Assembly (NCBI GenBank): GCA_002951995.1 | Contig: CP019797.1 | Coordinates: forward strand, 2,588,501-2,652,500 | Direction of reading: 5' to 3' | Source: Stenotrophomonas acidaminiphila | Lineage (GTDB): Bacteria; Pseudomonadota; Gammaproteobacteria; Xanthomonadales; Xanthomonadaceae | Length of the DNA stretch: 64,000 nt | Shown here: positions 39,329 through 48,494 of the stretch, in pieces | Layout of the letters: each line of letters starts with the position of its first letter | How positions within the stretch are numbered: the stretch's first letter is position 1 | Program-made: the position numbers and the translations under genes | Notes under the pieces: model-generated | What the model was told of the DNA's origin: nothing | Databases searched by the model: none | Seen by the model: only the letters and a program-made list of their open reading frames with translations

Positions 39329-39976
39329 GTGTCCGCCGAACGTTCCCCCGCCGATCTCGTCCAGCAGCAGGCCAGCCGCGGCTTCTGGCTGCGCACGCTG
39401 CACCAGTGGCACTGGATCAGCTCGGCGGTCTGCCTGATCGGCATGCTGCTGTTCGCCGCCACCGGCATCACCCTCAACCATGCCGGCAGCATCGAGGGCG
39501 CGCCGCAGGTGACCAACCGCCAGCTGGAACTGCCGCCGCCGCTGCTGCAGGTGCTGGCGGCGCCGCACGCCGATGGCAATGCGCCGCTGCCGGCGCGGGT
39601 CGCCGACTGGCTGGCGCGCGAACTGGACGTGGCCATCGGCGGGCGCGCGGCCGAGTGGTCGCCCGAAGAGATCTATCTGTCGCTGCCGGGCCCCGGCAGC
39701 GACGCCTGGCTGAGCATCGACCGCGAGACCGGCGCGGTGGAGTTCGAACGCACCCGCCGCGGCTGGGTGTCGTACTTCAACGACCTGCACAAGGGCCGCA
39801 ACGCCGGCGCCGGCTGGGGCTGGTTCATCGACCTGTTCGCGGTGGCCTGCCTGGTGTTCTGCATCACCGGCCTGTTCCTGCTGCACCTGCATGCGCGGCA
39901 GCGGCGCATGACCTGGCCGCTGGTCGGCCTGGGCCTGCTGGTGCCGCTGCTGATCGCCCTGCTCCTCATCCACTGA
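39329..39976 (+). CDS. PepSY-associated transmembrane protein (siderophore reductase-type)
   Basis: 215 residues. Membrane helices at about 28-50 ([19 protein letters not shown]), 168-190 ([21 protein letters not shown]) and the C-terminus ([17 protein letters not shown]), with a periplasmic PepSY-like domain between the first two. Histidines in TLHQWHW and LNHAG could bind heme. Such proteins sit with flavoreductases and act in iron reduction. No ATG fits; the start is GTG 39329 ([14 protein letters not shown] as translated). Confidence 0.88.
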   Translation: MSAERSPADLVQQQASRGFWLRTLHQWHWISSAVCLIGMLLFAATGITLNHAGSIEGAPQVTNRQLELPPPLLQVLAAPHADGNAPLPARVADWLARELDVAIGGRAAEWSPEEIYLSLPGPGSDAWLSIDRETGAVEFERTRRGWVSYFNDLHKGRNAGAGWGWFIDLFAVACLVFCITGLFLLHLHARQRRMTWPLVGLGLLVPLLIALLLIH

Positions 39977-40002
39977 ACACGCTTCCCCTACGGAGTCGCA
40001 CC

Positions 40003-40521
40003 ATGCGCGTCACCCTCACCATCGCCCTGAGCGGGCTGCTCGCCGCCGCCCCGGCGGCCTACGCCGCGAGCCTGGACATCAACGTCGAGATCCCCCGGCT
40101 CAACGTGGCCGAGTACCACCGTCCCTACGTGGCGGTGTGGGTCGAGGATGGCGCGCAGAAGTCGGTGGCCAACCTGTCGGTGTGGTACCAGCAGACGTCC
40201 AACGCCGAAGGCCATGGCACCAAGTGGCTGCCCGACCTGCGCCAGTGGTGGCGCAAGAGCGGCCGCACCCTGCAGGTGCCGGTGGACGGCGTGACCGGGC
40301 CGACCCGCCCGGCCGGCAAGCACGCGCTGAGCTTCAGCGACAGCCAGCCGCAGCTGCGCAACCTGCCCGCCGGCCAGTACACCCTGGTGGTGGAAGCGGT
40401 GCGCGAGGTCGGCGGCCGCGAGCTGCTGAAGATCCCATTCGAGTGGAAGGGCAAGGCCGCCACCGGCAGCGCCCGCGGCCAGAGCGAACTGGGCCTGGTC
40501 ACCCTCGCCACCAAGCCCTGA
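40003..40521 (+). CDS. DUF2271 periplasmic protein
   Basis: 172 residues with a signal peptide ([21 protein letters not shown]). The mature domain has [35 protein letters not shown] and [15 protein letters not shown], typical of DUF2271. Genes of this family recur between PepSY-TM and DUF4198 genes near iron receptors. Function is not known; a flavin- or metal-related periplasmic role is inferred from context. It is 26 bp after the PepSY gene. Confidence 0.85.
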   Translation: MRVTLTIALSGLLAAAPAAYAASLDINVEIPRLNVAEYHRPYVAVWVEDGAQKSVANLSVWYQQTSNAEGHGTKWLPDLRQWWRKSGRTLQVPVDGVTGPTRPAGKHALSFSDSQPQLRNLPAGQYTLVVEAVREVGGRELLKIPFEWKGKAATGSARGQSELGLVTLATKP

Positions 40522-40545
40522 CCTTCCGGACAAGGAGAAACCCGC

Positions 40546-41399
40546 ATGAAACACACCACGCTGCTCGCCGCGCTGATCGCCGCCTCGCTTCCGTTCTCCG
40601 CCCTGGCCCACAAGCAGTGGCTGCTGCCCTCGGCCACCGTCGTCGCCGGCAACGATGCCTGGGTGACGGTCGACGCCGCGGTGTCCAACCAGCTGTACTA
40701 CCCCGACCACGTGCCGATGCGGCTGGACAACGTCAGCATCGCCGCGCCCGACGGCAGCACGCTGCAGCCGCAGAATCCGGCCACCGGCAAGTACCGCAGC
40801 GTGTTCGACGTGCCGCTGGCGCAGGAAGGCACCTACCGCATCGTCAACCTCAACCGGGGCCTGTCCGCGCGCTGGGATACCCCGAAAGCCTGGCCGCGGC
40901 CAAGGACAAGCCGGCGGCCGGCGGCATGGGCGGCGCCCGTGGCGGCTTCCTGCGCAACGCCACGGCCGAGGACCTGGCCACCAAGATTCCGAAGGACGCG
41001 CAGAACCTGCAGGTCACCGAAGGCATCGGCCGGGTGGAGACCTTCGTCACCAAGGGCAAGCCGAGCACCGTCGCTGCCACCGGCAAGGGCCTGGAACTGG
41101 TACCGGTGACCCACCCCAACGACCTGTTCGCCGGCGAGGAAGCCACGTTCAGGCTGGTGGTCGACGGCCAGCCCGCCAGCGGGCTGGAGGTGGAAATCGT
41201 GCGTGGCGCCACCCGCTACCGCAACGCCCAGGACGAGATCAAGGTGACCACCGGCGCCGACGGCAGCTTCAAGGTGACCTGGCCGGAGGCGGGCATGTAC
41301 TGGCTGGAAACCTCGACCAGCGATGCCAGGACCAGCGCGCCGCAGGCCAAGCAGCGCCGGCTGAGCTACGTCGCCACGCTGGAAGTGCTGCCGCAGTAA
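40546..41399 (+). pseudogene. DUF4198 periplasmic protein, interrupted by a frameshift
   Basis: The first frame runs from ATG 40546: signal peptide ([21 protein letters not shown]), [22 protein letters not shown] and [13 protein letters not shown], typical of DUF4198. Near 40873 the frame is lost, and the rest of the protein ([58 protein letters not shown]) continues in the next frame to the TAA at 41399. Adding one G to the GGG in TGGGATAC restores a 284-residue protein reading [13 protein letters not shown]. The family binds metals or carries nickel/cobalt-type transport domains; here it belongs to the iron module. Likely a sequencing slip. Confidence 0.8.
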
Positions 41400-41532
41400 G
41401 GCAGCGGCACGTGCCGGGGAGCCACGGGCAGGCCGTCGCCGCGGCGGCCGCCCAGCTCCCCGGCCCGCGCCTGCACGGGGACCGGCGCGGCCGCCGGCGC
41501 CCCTCTTCTTTCCCCTGTCCGCATCCCCTTCC

Positions 41533-42501
41533 ATGTCATCCGACATCGCCGCACTCGGCGGCCACACCATGGGCACCACCTGGAGCGTCAAGCTGGTGGC
41601 GCCGCGCGACCGCGACCTGCATGCGCTGCATGCCGGCATCCAGGCGCAGCTCGACCGCGTGGTCGCGCAGATGAGCACCTGGGCGCACGATTCGGATATC
41701 AGCCGTTTCAACCGCGCGGACCGCGGCCACTGGCAGCCGCTGCCCGACGATTTCTGGCAGGTGTTGCAGGCCGCGCGCAGCGTCGCCGAACGCAGCGAGG
41801 GCGCCTTCGACCCTACCGTCGGCCCGCTGGTCGGGCTGTGGGGGTTCGGCGCCGATGCACGCGGCCAACGCCCGCCCGACGCGGCGCAGATCGCCCGTGT
41901 CGCCGCGCAATGCGGCTGGCAGCGGCTGCGACTGGACGCGCAGGCGCAGGCCGTGCTGCAACCGGGCGGCCTGCAGCTGGACCTGTCGGCCATCGCCAAG
42001 GGCTACGGCGTGGACCTGGTCAGCCGCTGGCTGCGCGCCCAGGGCATCGAAGCGGCGCTGGTCGAGGTCGGCGGCGAACTGCATGGCCGCGGCCGCAAGC
42101 CGGACGGCCAGCCGTGGCGCGTCCTGGTCGAATCGGCACCCGACGAGGATGCCGGCAGCGGGCAGCCGCCACGCGTGCTGGCACTGGACGACCTGGCCGT
42201 GGCCACCTCCGGCGACCACTGGCACCGCTATGAACACGACGGGGTGAGCTACAGCCACACCCTGGACCCGCGCCGGCAGGCGCCGGTGACCAGTGCCGCC
42301 GCGGCGGTCACCGTGCTCCACCGCGAGGCGATGCTGGCCGACGCCTGGGCCACCGCGTTGACGGTGATGGGGGCCGACCAGGGCTGCGCGTTCGCCGATG
42401 CCCACGGCCTGGCCGCGCGCTTCCTGCAGCGCGGCGCCGATGGCCCGCTGGAAACGTTGTCGCGCGGCTTCCGGCAGCAGCTGGACGCGGGCAACGCATG
42501 A
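41533..42501 (+). CDS. apbE: FAD:protein FMN transferase (ApbE)
   Basis: 322 residues, an ApbE domain without a clear lipoprotein signal. Key motifs: GHTMGTTWSVKL, MSTWAHDSDISRFNR, GAFDPTVGPLVGLWGFG, LSAIAKGYGVDLVSRW, VEVGGELHGRG, ATSGDHWHRY and the metal-binding DAWATALTVMG. ApbE attaches FMN to threonine in target proteins. It overlaps the flavoreductase by four bases, so a flavinylated redox partner in this electron chain is likely, although no canonical target motif was noticed in this cluster. Confidence 0.94.
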   Translation: MSSDIAALGGHTMGTTWSVKLVAPRDRDLHALHAGIQAQLDRVVAQMSTWAHDSDISRFNRADRGHWQPLPDDFWQVLQAARSVAERSEGAFDPTVGPLVGLWGFGADARGQRPPDAAQIARVAAQCGWQRLRLDAQAQAVLQPGGLQLDLSAIAKGYGVDLVSRWLRAQGIEAALVEVGGELHGRGRKPDGQPWRVLVESAPDEDAGSGQPPRVLALDDLAVATSGDHWHRYEHDGVSYSHTLDPRRQAPVTSAAAAVTVLHREAMLADAWATALTVMGADQGCAFADAHGLAARFLQRGADGPLETLSRGFRQQLDAGNA

Positions 42502-44105
42502 ACCATCCGGGCTCGATGCGCACCATCGCCGGCAATGCCGTGGTCATCGCCGCGCTGCTGGCCATCGCCGGACTGCTGCTGCGCCTGCACCTGGGCCAGG
42601 ACGGCTGGCAGCCCACGCCGCTGCCGGCGCGGCGCTGGATCGCGCTCGCCGCGGTGCTCGGCTACGTGGCAGGGTGCCTGGCGCTGTGGTGGCGCGCGCG
42701 CCCGCGCCCGGACGAGCCCGGCGACAGCGGCGAACCGCCGCTGCTGGTGGCCTGGGCCAGCCAGACCGGCTTCGCCCGGCAGCTGGCCGGGCATACCGCG
42801 CAGAGCCTGCGCGATGGCGGTTGCCGGGTACGCCTGCGCGCGCTCGACCAGGTCGATGCGGCGCTGCTGGCCGGTACCCGCAAGGCACTGTTCATCGCCA
42901 GCACCACCGGCGAGGGCGATCCGCCCGACCACGCCCTGGCCTTCCTCGGCCAGGTGATGCGCCAGGCGCCGGCGCTGCCGGCACTGCAGTACGCGGTGCT
43001 GGCGCTGGGCGACCGCAGCTACGCGGACTACTGCGCGTTCGGCCACCGGCTCGACGACTGGCTGCGCGGACAAGGCGCGCAGCCGTTGTTCGATACCGTG
43101 GACGTGGACAATGCCGATCCGGCCGCGCTGCGCCACTGGCAGCAGCTGCTCGGCCAGTTCGGCGACGGCCGCGTGCAGGCCGACTGGAGCCCGCCCGATT
43201 ACCAGCCGTGGGTGCTGCGCGCACGGACGCGGACCAATCCGGGCAGCGTCGGCGGCCCGGTGTTCCAGCTGTGCCTGCAACCGGCCGACGGCGCGCTGCC
43301 CGCCTGGCAGGCCGGCGATATCGCCGAAATCGGCCCACGGCACGCGCCGGCCACGGTCGAACAGTGGATGCGCGCGCACGCGCTCGATCCGGCGACAACG
43401 CTGGCCGATGGCCGCGCGCTGCGTGAACTGCTGGCCGCGGCCAGGCTGCCCGAGGCGATCGATGGCAGCGCGCCCGAGGCGATCGCGGCGGCGCTGCAGC
43501 CATTGCCGCACCGGGAATACTCCATCGCCTCGCTGCCCTCGGAGAACCACCTGCGGCTGCTGCTGCGGCGGCAGTCGCATCCGGACGGCACTCCGGGCCT
43601 GGCCAGCGGCTGGCTGTGCGACCACGCCGCCATCGGCGCGCGCATCGACCTGCGCCTGCGCGCCAACCCCAACTTCCACCCGCCGGCCGGCGACGCGCCG
43701 CTGGTGCTGATCGGCAACGGCACCGGCATCGCCGGCCTGCGCGCGCACCTGCGCGCACGCATCGACGCCGGCGCACGGCGCAACTGGCTGCTGTTCGGCG
43801 AACGCCACCGCGCCCACGATTTCCACTTCGGCGACGAGCTGGAGCAGTGGCGTCGCGATGGCGGCATCGAACACCTGGATACCGTGTTCAGCCGTGATGG
43901 CGGGCCCCATCGCTACGTGCAGGACGTGCTGGCCGCGCAGGCCGGGCGATTGCGGCGCTGGGTCGACCACGGCGCCACCGTGCTGGTCTGCGGCAGCCTG
44001 CAGGGCATGGCGCCGGCGGTGGACGCGGTGATCGCACAGGTGCTGGGGCACGAACGCAAGGAACAACTGGTCCGGGAACGGCGCTACCGCCGCGATGTTT
44101 ACTGA
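42498..44105 (+). CDS. Membrane-anchored CysJ-like flavoreductase
   Basis: 535 residues. Two N-terminal membrane helices (about 12-30 and 46-65), a flavodoxin domain (LLVAWASQTGFARQLAGH, STTGEGDPPD, VLALGDRSYADYC), and an FAD/NADPH module (REYSIASLPSEN, LIGNGTGIAGLRAHLRA, VLVCGSLQGMAPAVD). It resembles the alpha subunit of sulfite reductase but is anchored in the membrane and lies with PepSY-TM, not with cysI, so it probably passes NADPH electrons toward ferric siderophore. The start ATG 42498 overlaps the apbE stop. Confidence 0.92.
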   Translation: MNHPGSMRTIAGNAVVIAALLAIAGLLLRLHLGQDGWQPTPLPARRWIALAAVLGYVAGCLALWWRARPRPDEPGDSGEPPLLVAWASQTGFARQLAGHTAQSLRDGGCRVRLRALDQVDAALLAGTRKALFIASTTGEGDPPDHALAFLGQVMRQAPALPALQYAVLALGDRSYADYCAFGHRLDDWLRGQGAQPLFDTVDVDNADPAALRHWQQLLGQFGDGRVQADWSPPDYQPWVLRARTRTNPGSVGGPVFQLCLQPADGALPAWQAGDIAEIGPRHAPATVEQWMRAHALDPATTLADGRALRELLAAARLPEAIDGSAPEAIAAALQPLPHREYSIASLPSENHLRLLLRRQSHPDGTPGLASGWLCDHAAIGARIDLRLRANPNFHPPAGDAPLVLIGNGTGIAGLRAHLRARIDAGARRNWLLFGERHRAHDFHFGDELEQWRRDGGIEHLDTVFSRDGGPHRYVQDVLAAQAGRLRRWVDHGATVLVCGSLQGMAPAVDAVIAQVLGHERKEQLVRERRYRRDVY

Positions 44106-44159
44106 CGGACCCGCATGAAGCGGGGAGCGGCGGGGCCGCCTGCCGGGACGTGAGGGGGT

Positions 44160-44460
44160 AATGCCCCTGCGGGGCAAGCCCCGCCTCTACGATCCGCATC
44201 AACACAGGACCGTGGTGCCGGGCGTGTCCGGCACATGGCTTTTCCGGTAATGCCACATGCGGGGCAAGCCCCGCCTCTACCATCCACATCAACACAGGAC
44301 CGTAGTGCCGGGCGTGTCCGGCACGTGACTTTCCCGGAAATGCCGCATGCGGGGCAAGCCCCGCATCTACGATCCGCATCAACACAGGACCGTGGTGCCG
44401 GGCGTGCCCGGCACATGGCTTTTCCGGTAATGCCGCATGCGGGGCAAGCCCCGCCTCTAC
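44160..44460. repeat. Tandem array of 90-bp units with GTAG-type REP palindromes
   Basis: GGGGCAAGCC recurs at 44171, 44261, 44351 and 44441, and AACACAGGAC at 44201, 44291 and 44381, so the period is exactly 90 bp for about 3.3 copies. Each unit holds a hairpin GCGGGGCAAGCCCCGC with a CTAC foot (GTAG on the minus strand) and a second hairpin with 7-bp arms, GTGCCGG / CCGGCAC. This is the layout of the GTAG REP elements of stenotrophomonads. The stretch between the flavoreductase and DUF1801 genes is otherwise non-coding. The last CTAC supplies the stop of the DUF1801 gene. Confidence 0.92.
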
Positions 44461-44843
44461 GGCAGCAGCGCCATCCACTGCCTGATCAGCGCCACCACTG
44501 CGGCCTGCCTGGCTTCCAGTTCGGCGGCATCGCGGAATTCGAGCAGGGCGCGGTCCGGCGCCAGCCAGGTGAGCAGGCCGTCCGGATCGGCGATGGCGCC
44601 CACCGGCAGGCTGCGCTTCTGCGTTCCCAGGTGCAGGATCAGGCGCACCACGTCGGGCCGGCGCAGCTGCATCGTCGCGAAGTGCCCGCGGCTGCGGAAG
44701 CTGGGGGCATTCCACTTGACCTCGTCGCGGATCGCCGGATCCACCGCCAGCAGCAACGCACGCAGCGCGCGGATCACTGCCAGCCGCGGGTGATCGAGCG
44801 CATCGATGAAGGCATCGACGTCCTTGCCATGGGTCTTGTCCAT
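44457..44843 (-). CDS. DUF1801 family protein
   Basis: 128 residues, cytoplasmic. The pattern VDAFIDALDHPRLAVIRALR, IRDEVKWNAPSFRSRGHFAT and LILHLGTQKRSLP fits DUF1801 (YdhG-like), function unknown. The stop codon TAG is part of the GTAG foot of the neighbouring REP, so the end of the gene may have been set by REP insertion. Confidence 0.85.
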   Translation of the reverse strand: MDKTHGKDVDAFIDALDHPRLAVIRALRALLLAVDPAIRDEVKWNAPSFRSRGHFATMQLRRPDVVRLILHLGTQKRSLPVGAIADPDGLLTWLAPDRALLEFRDAAELEARQAAVVALIRQWMALLP

Positions 44844-44917
44844 CGTCGCTCCCGGCGCTGCGGCCAGACGCCATCATCGGCCGCCGCGCACGCGGCTGTC
44901 CACGCGCCGCGGCCGCC

Positions 44918-45517
44918 TCAGGCGACGTGCGCGGCCGGCGAGACCCGGATCGCCAGCAGCTCGCCGGCACCGTGCAGCGCATGCCGCCGGCGCTCGCCGG
45001 CCCCCAGCCAGGCGCTGTCGCCGGCCTCCAGCGGCGGCAGCATCGGGTCCTCGAACGCCGCCTGCCCGGCCAGCAGGTGGATCGCCCACGCCACCTGCGG
45101 CTCGCAGAAGAACAGCATGCTGCCGACCAGCGGCCGGTGCAGCAGCTCGGCACGCAGGTCGGCGCGACGCCACATCAGGTTGAAATCGCGGGTCGGGCCA
45201 TCGACCAGTTCGCCGTCCAGCGCGTCCTCGCCGGCGAACCGCAGCCGCTGGTAGGGCGGCAGCAGGGTTTGGCAGCGGCCATCGGCGAAGCGCAGGCGCA
45301 GACCCTCGCCTTCGAGCAGCACCAGTTCGCGTTCGATGCCGGGAAACGCGGAAAACGCCGCGTCGTGTTCGATCTCGGCGATGGACAGGCGCAGCTGCCA
45401 CGGCTCCTGCGCCGGCAGGCGCAGGATCTCGCGGGTCCAGCCCAGGCCGTTGCGCCACCGCTCGCGCTGGTAATCGGCGGCCGGAATCACCCGGGAAGGC
45501 GTCGTCAGGATATCCAT
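44918..45517 (-). CDS. HutD/Ves-family cupin protein
   Basis: 199 residues, starting MDILTTPSRVIPAADYQ. It has the HutD pattern QRERWRNGLGWTREILR, WQLRLSIAEIEHDAAFSAFPGIER and GPTRDFNLMWRRAD, a double-stranded beta-helix. HutD is linked to histidine use and Ves to cold-response regulation, but no hut genes are here. It is 113 bp from the oligomer hydrolase gene and on the same strand. Confidence 0.88.
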   Translation of the reverse strand: MDILTTPSRVIPAADYQRERWRNGLGWTREILRLPAQEPWQLRLSIAEIEHDAAFSAFPGIERELVLLEGEGLRLRFADGRCQTLLPPYQRLRFAGEDALDGELVDGPTRDFNLMWRRADLRAELLHRPLVGSMLFFCEPQVAWAIHLLAGQAAFEDPMLPPLEAGDSAWLGAGERRRHALHGAGELLAIRVSPAAHVA

Positions 45518-45630
45518 CGGCGCATGATGCCACGCCGCGACGATGGCGCCGCCACGACAGTGGCGGCGATCCGCATGCTGCGTGCCGCGCAGGACCGGCG
45601 CGGCGATGCCCACGCCTGCGTGCGCGTCGC

Positions 45631-47463
45631 CTACTCCGGCAGCGCCAGGTTCTCCGCGGACAGCGGCTTGCCCATGCGCGGCGTGGTCTGGATCACCGCG
45701 TCGGCCGGCAGTGGCGTGCCCTTGTCCAGGCGCGCCTGCACGCGGTCCAGCGCAGCATGCACGTAGGGCAGCAGCGGCAGGTAGCGCGCGCCGTAGTCGG
45801 GCAGCCCGAGGAAGCCGTCGAAGTGCTGCACATGGCGTACCTGCCAGTAGTTCACCTCGCGCCCGGCGGCCTTGGCCGCGGCCACGTACGGCGCGCTGCT
45901 GAACGCCGGCGGGATCAGGCCGTCGTCGGTGCCGTGCACCACCATCACCGGCAGGCCGCTGCGCGGCAGCCCGGCGCGGGTGGCCTCGATCCCGGCCTGC
46001 ACCCGGCGGGCATCCTCGCCCTGCCCGTCCCACAGGGCGCGCAGGCACTTCAACCCGGGATAGGTCAGGTCCGGCAGCCGCACCTTGCTGTCGAGCAGGC
46101 CGACCCCGGCCCCCGGCGGGATGCCGCTGCCATCGGCGATCCACGCCGCGCGTTCGGCGGCGGTGGCCGCACGCGGCGAAAAATCCGGGTTCTGCGCGGC
46201 GAAGCTGAAGCCGCACGGATGCTCACCCACGCCATAGCGGCCATAGGCCGAGGCATAGCCGGCGGCGACCGCGCGCCACAGGTCGAAGCCGGTGGACAAC
46301 GCGCCGGCACGCAGCGCAGCGTCGGTCCAGCCCTTGCCGAGCATCAGTTCGTAAGCCGACCGGGCCTGCGCCGCCGGCGTGGCGCCGGCGATGACGCCTT
46401 CGGCCGCCAGCGTGGCGCAGCGCACCGTGGCAGCGGTCTGCAGCGCGGCGGTCAGCGGCGGCTGCGGCAGGTCGGTCATGTGCAGTTGCGCGCACGGCAT
46501 CAGCAGCGCCGCCTCGGTGGCGTAGTCGTACAGCGCGCGCACACCGGGGCCACTGGACAGCACGCTCGGTTCGCCGGCAACCACCGCGTCCAGCCAGTCG
46601 CCCTCCATCTCCGCCGCGCGCAGCACCGCGCCGCCGCCGTTGGAGATGCCCACCGCGATCACGCGGGTGTTGGCGAAGGTGAACGGCGCGGCCTGCGGGA
46701 AGGCCTGGTCCAACGCCAGCAGCGCGAACTCGGCCGCCTGCTTCACGTGACGGCCCCAGTCCGCTTCCGGGTTGTCCCGCGAATGGGCGTGCTTGAACGC
46801 CACGCCGGACGCATTGACCGGCGCATCCGGCACGAAGGCCAGGTCGGCGGCCTCGCCGAGCGCGCCGACCATGCCGTTGGCACGCACGCCCATCTGCGCA
46901 TCCAGGTCGAAATAGTCGCTGCCCGCGCCCTTGTCGGTGTAGACCACCGCGCAGCCGCGCGGCAGGCCCCAGGCCGCCGCCACCGACACCGCGCCGTAGA
47001 TGCCGCGCGAACCCGACGCCGGTGCCACCAGCACGCAGCGCCGGCCGCTGTCGAAGTTGTCCGGCACCTGCGCCAGCACGCGGTGCGGCTGGTGCGCGCC
47101 GGGCAGGCGCGCATAGGCCGAGTACTCGCGCCCCGGCACCGGGGCCAGGTCGCCGAACAGATCGCCATAGCCACCGCCCGGGGCCAGGTCGGCGATGCCG
47201 CGCCAACTGCCCCACAGCGCGCGCCGGCGCAGTTCCTCCACGGTCGGCGCATTGGCATCGGCGAATGCCGGCGGCGCCAGGCTGCGCAGCCCGGCCAGGC
47301 CGAGGCCGGCGGTCAACAGGTCGTCGTTGCCGCGATGCTCGCTGCGCAGTTCGTTGCTGAACATGGAAGACTCCACGGACTTGGACGCAGGGCCGCTGGC
47401 GCACGACGCCAGGCCGAATCCGACGATGAGGCCGCAGGCGGCGCGCAGGAGGGAAGTAGTCAT
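45631..47463 (-). CDS. D-(-)-3-hydroxybutyrate oligomer hydrolase
   Basis: 610 residues, a lipoprotein-like signal (LIVGFGLASCASG) followed by the 3HB-oligomer hydrolase family fold: LVAPASGSRGIYGAVSVAAA, VGISNGGGAVLRAAEM (nucleophile serine), GTDDGLIPPAF and HVQHFDGFLGLPDYGARY (histidine region). It cuts soluble oligomers of 3-hydroxybutyrate, from polyhydroxybutyrate breakdown, to monomers. The location would be outer membrane or periplasm. It is divergent from the 3HB dehydrogenase gene, with a shared regulatory region of 113 bp. Confidence 0.93.
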   Translation of the reverse strand: MTTSLLRAACGLIVGFGLASCASGPASKSVESSMFSNELRSEHRGNDDLLTAGLGLAGLRSLAPPAFADANAPTVEELRRRALWGSWRGIADLAPGGGYGDLFGDLAPVPGREYSAYARLPGAHQPHRVLAQVPDNFDSGRRCVLVAPASGSRGIYGAVSVAAAWGLPRGCAVVYTDKGAGSDYFDLDAQMGVRANGMVGALGEAADLAFVPDAPVNASGVAFKHAHSRDNPEADWGRHVKQAAEFALLALDQAFPQAAPFTFANTRVIAVGISNGGGAVLRAAEMEGDWLDAVVAGEPSVLSSGPGVRALYDYATEAALLMPCAQLHMTDLPQPPLTAALQTAATVRCATLAAEGVIAGATPAAQARSAYELMLGKGWTDAALRAGALSTGFDLWRAVAAGYASAYGRYGVGEHPCGFSFAAQNPDFSPRAATAAERAAWIADGSGIPPGAGVGLLDSKVRLPDLTYPGLKCLRALWDGQGEDARRVQAGIEATRAGLPRSGLPVMVVHGTDDGLIPPAFSSAPYVAAAKAAGREVNYWQVRHVQHFDGFLGLPDYGARYLPLLPYVHAALDRVQARLDKGTPLPADAVIQTTPRMGKPLSAENLALPE

Positions 47464-47496
47464 GTCCCCACACTAGCAGAGCGCCCCGCCCGGCCC

Positions 47497-47512
47497 ATCG
47501 TACTTTCGTACC
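47497..47512. promoter_or_regulatory. Motif ATCGTACTTTCGTACC in the 3HB divergent promoter
   Basis: The site lies between the oligomer hydrolase and 3HB dehydrogenase genes. Its sequence matches 13 of the first 15 positions of ATCGTCCGTTCGTACA at 61360-61375, in the divergent promoter of the receptor and GntP permease. It contains a GTAC-TTTC-GTAC direct/inverted element. A shared regulator is inferred; its identity is not known. Confidence 0.55.
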
Positions 47513-47576
47513 ACGCGGCGCTTACGTTCCGGCTGCTACGTTCTGCAGCCTTTCCCCACTGTTTGACGGAGTTCCC

Positions 47577-48374
47577 ATGGACCGCTTCCTGCAGGGTCGC
47601 ACCGCGCTGGTCACCGGCAGCACGTCGGGCATCGGCCTGGCCATCGCCCAGGCACTGTCCGCCGCCGGCGCGCGCGTGGCGATCAACGGCCTGGGCACGG
47701 CCGAACAGATCGACGCCGCGCTGGCCGGCGTCGCCGCGGCCGGCGGGCAGTCGCGCCATTTCGGCGCCGACCTGCGCAATCCGGCCGAGATCGAGGCGAT
47801 GATGGCCGCGGTGCAGGACTGGGGCGCGCTCGACGTGCTGGTCAACTGCGCCGGCATCCAGCATGCCGCGCCACTGGCCGAGCAGCCCGCCGGCAAGTGG
47901 GACGACATCATCGCCATCAACCTCAGTGCCGCCTTCCACACCATGCAGCAGGCGCTGCCGGGCATGGCCGCGCGCGGCTACGGCCGGGTGGTCAACATCG
48001 CCTCGGTGCACGGGCTGGTGGCATCGAAGAACAAGGCGCCCTACGTGGCCAGCAAATTCGGCATCGTCGGCCTGAGCAAGGTGGCCGCACTGGAATACGC
48101 CGCCGCCGGCAGCCGCGACAGCGGCGGGGTCACCGTCAACTGCGTGTGCCCGGGCTGGGTGGAAACGCCGCTGATCGAGCCGCAGATCCAGGCCCACCGC
48201 CACGGTGGCAGCCGCGACGACGGCGTGCGCGCCCTGCTCGAAGAGAAGCAGCCCAGCCTGCGCATGTCGCTGCCCGAGGACATCGCCGCGATGGTGGTGT
48301 GGCTGTGCCGCCGCGAAGCGCACAACCTCACCGGCGCGGCGCTGCCGATGGACGGTGCCTGGACCGCGCAGTAA
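47577..48374 (+). CDS. bdhA: 3-hydroxybutyrate dehydrogenase
   Basis: 265 residues, a classical short-chain dehydrogenase: NAD-binding TGSTSGIGLAIA near 13, NCAGIQHAAP, catalytic Tyr-Lys in YVASKFGIVGL, and the C-terminal IEPQIQAHRHG and LTGAALPMDGAWTAQ typical of 3HB dehydrogenases. It oxidises D-3-hydroxybutyrate to acetoacetate in the cytoplasm. It pairs with the divergent oligomer hydrolase. The start is ATG 47577. Confidence 0.95.
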   Translation: MDRFLQGRTALVTGSTSGIGLAIAQALSAAGARVAINGLGTAEQIDAALAGVAAAGGQSRHFGADLRNPAEIEAMMAAVQDWGALDVLVNCAGIQHAAPLAEQPAGKWDDIIAINLSAAFHTMQQALPGMAARGYGRVVNIASVHGLVASKNKAPYVASKFGIVGLSKVAALEYAAAGSRDSGGVTVNCVCPGWVETPLIEPQIQAHRHGGSRDDGVRALLEEKQPSLRMSLPEDIAAMVVWLCRREAHNLTGAALPMDGAWTAQ

Positions 48375-48494
48375 GCGCATGGCGGCGCAACCTGCCGGGC
48401 ACCGCGGCCGCGCCGGCGGCGCCGCTGCCGGCCGGGGTGCGCCACCGCCACACATTGGCCGACAATGCAGGCATCACCCGCCCCTTCCTGCCCC

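Noticed and set aside
44099..44416. Small Cys-rich repetitive protein (105 codons) on the minus strand
   Set aside because: Its repeats come entirely from the 90-bp REP array; no start signal and no independent support.
44160..44460. Possible CRISPR array
   Set aside because: The spacing is regular, but the whole 90-bp unit is conserved, with no variable spacers, and no cas genes are near.
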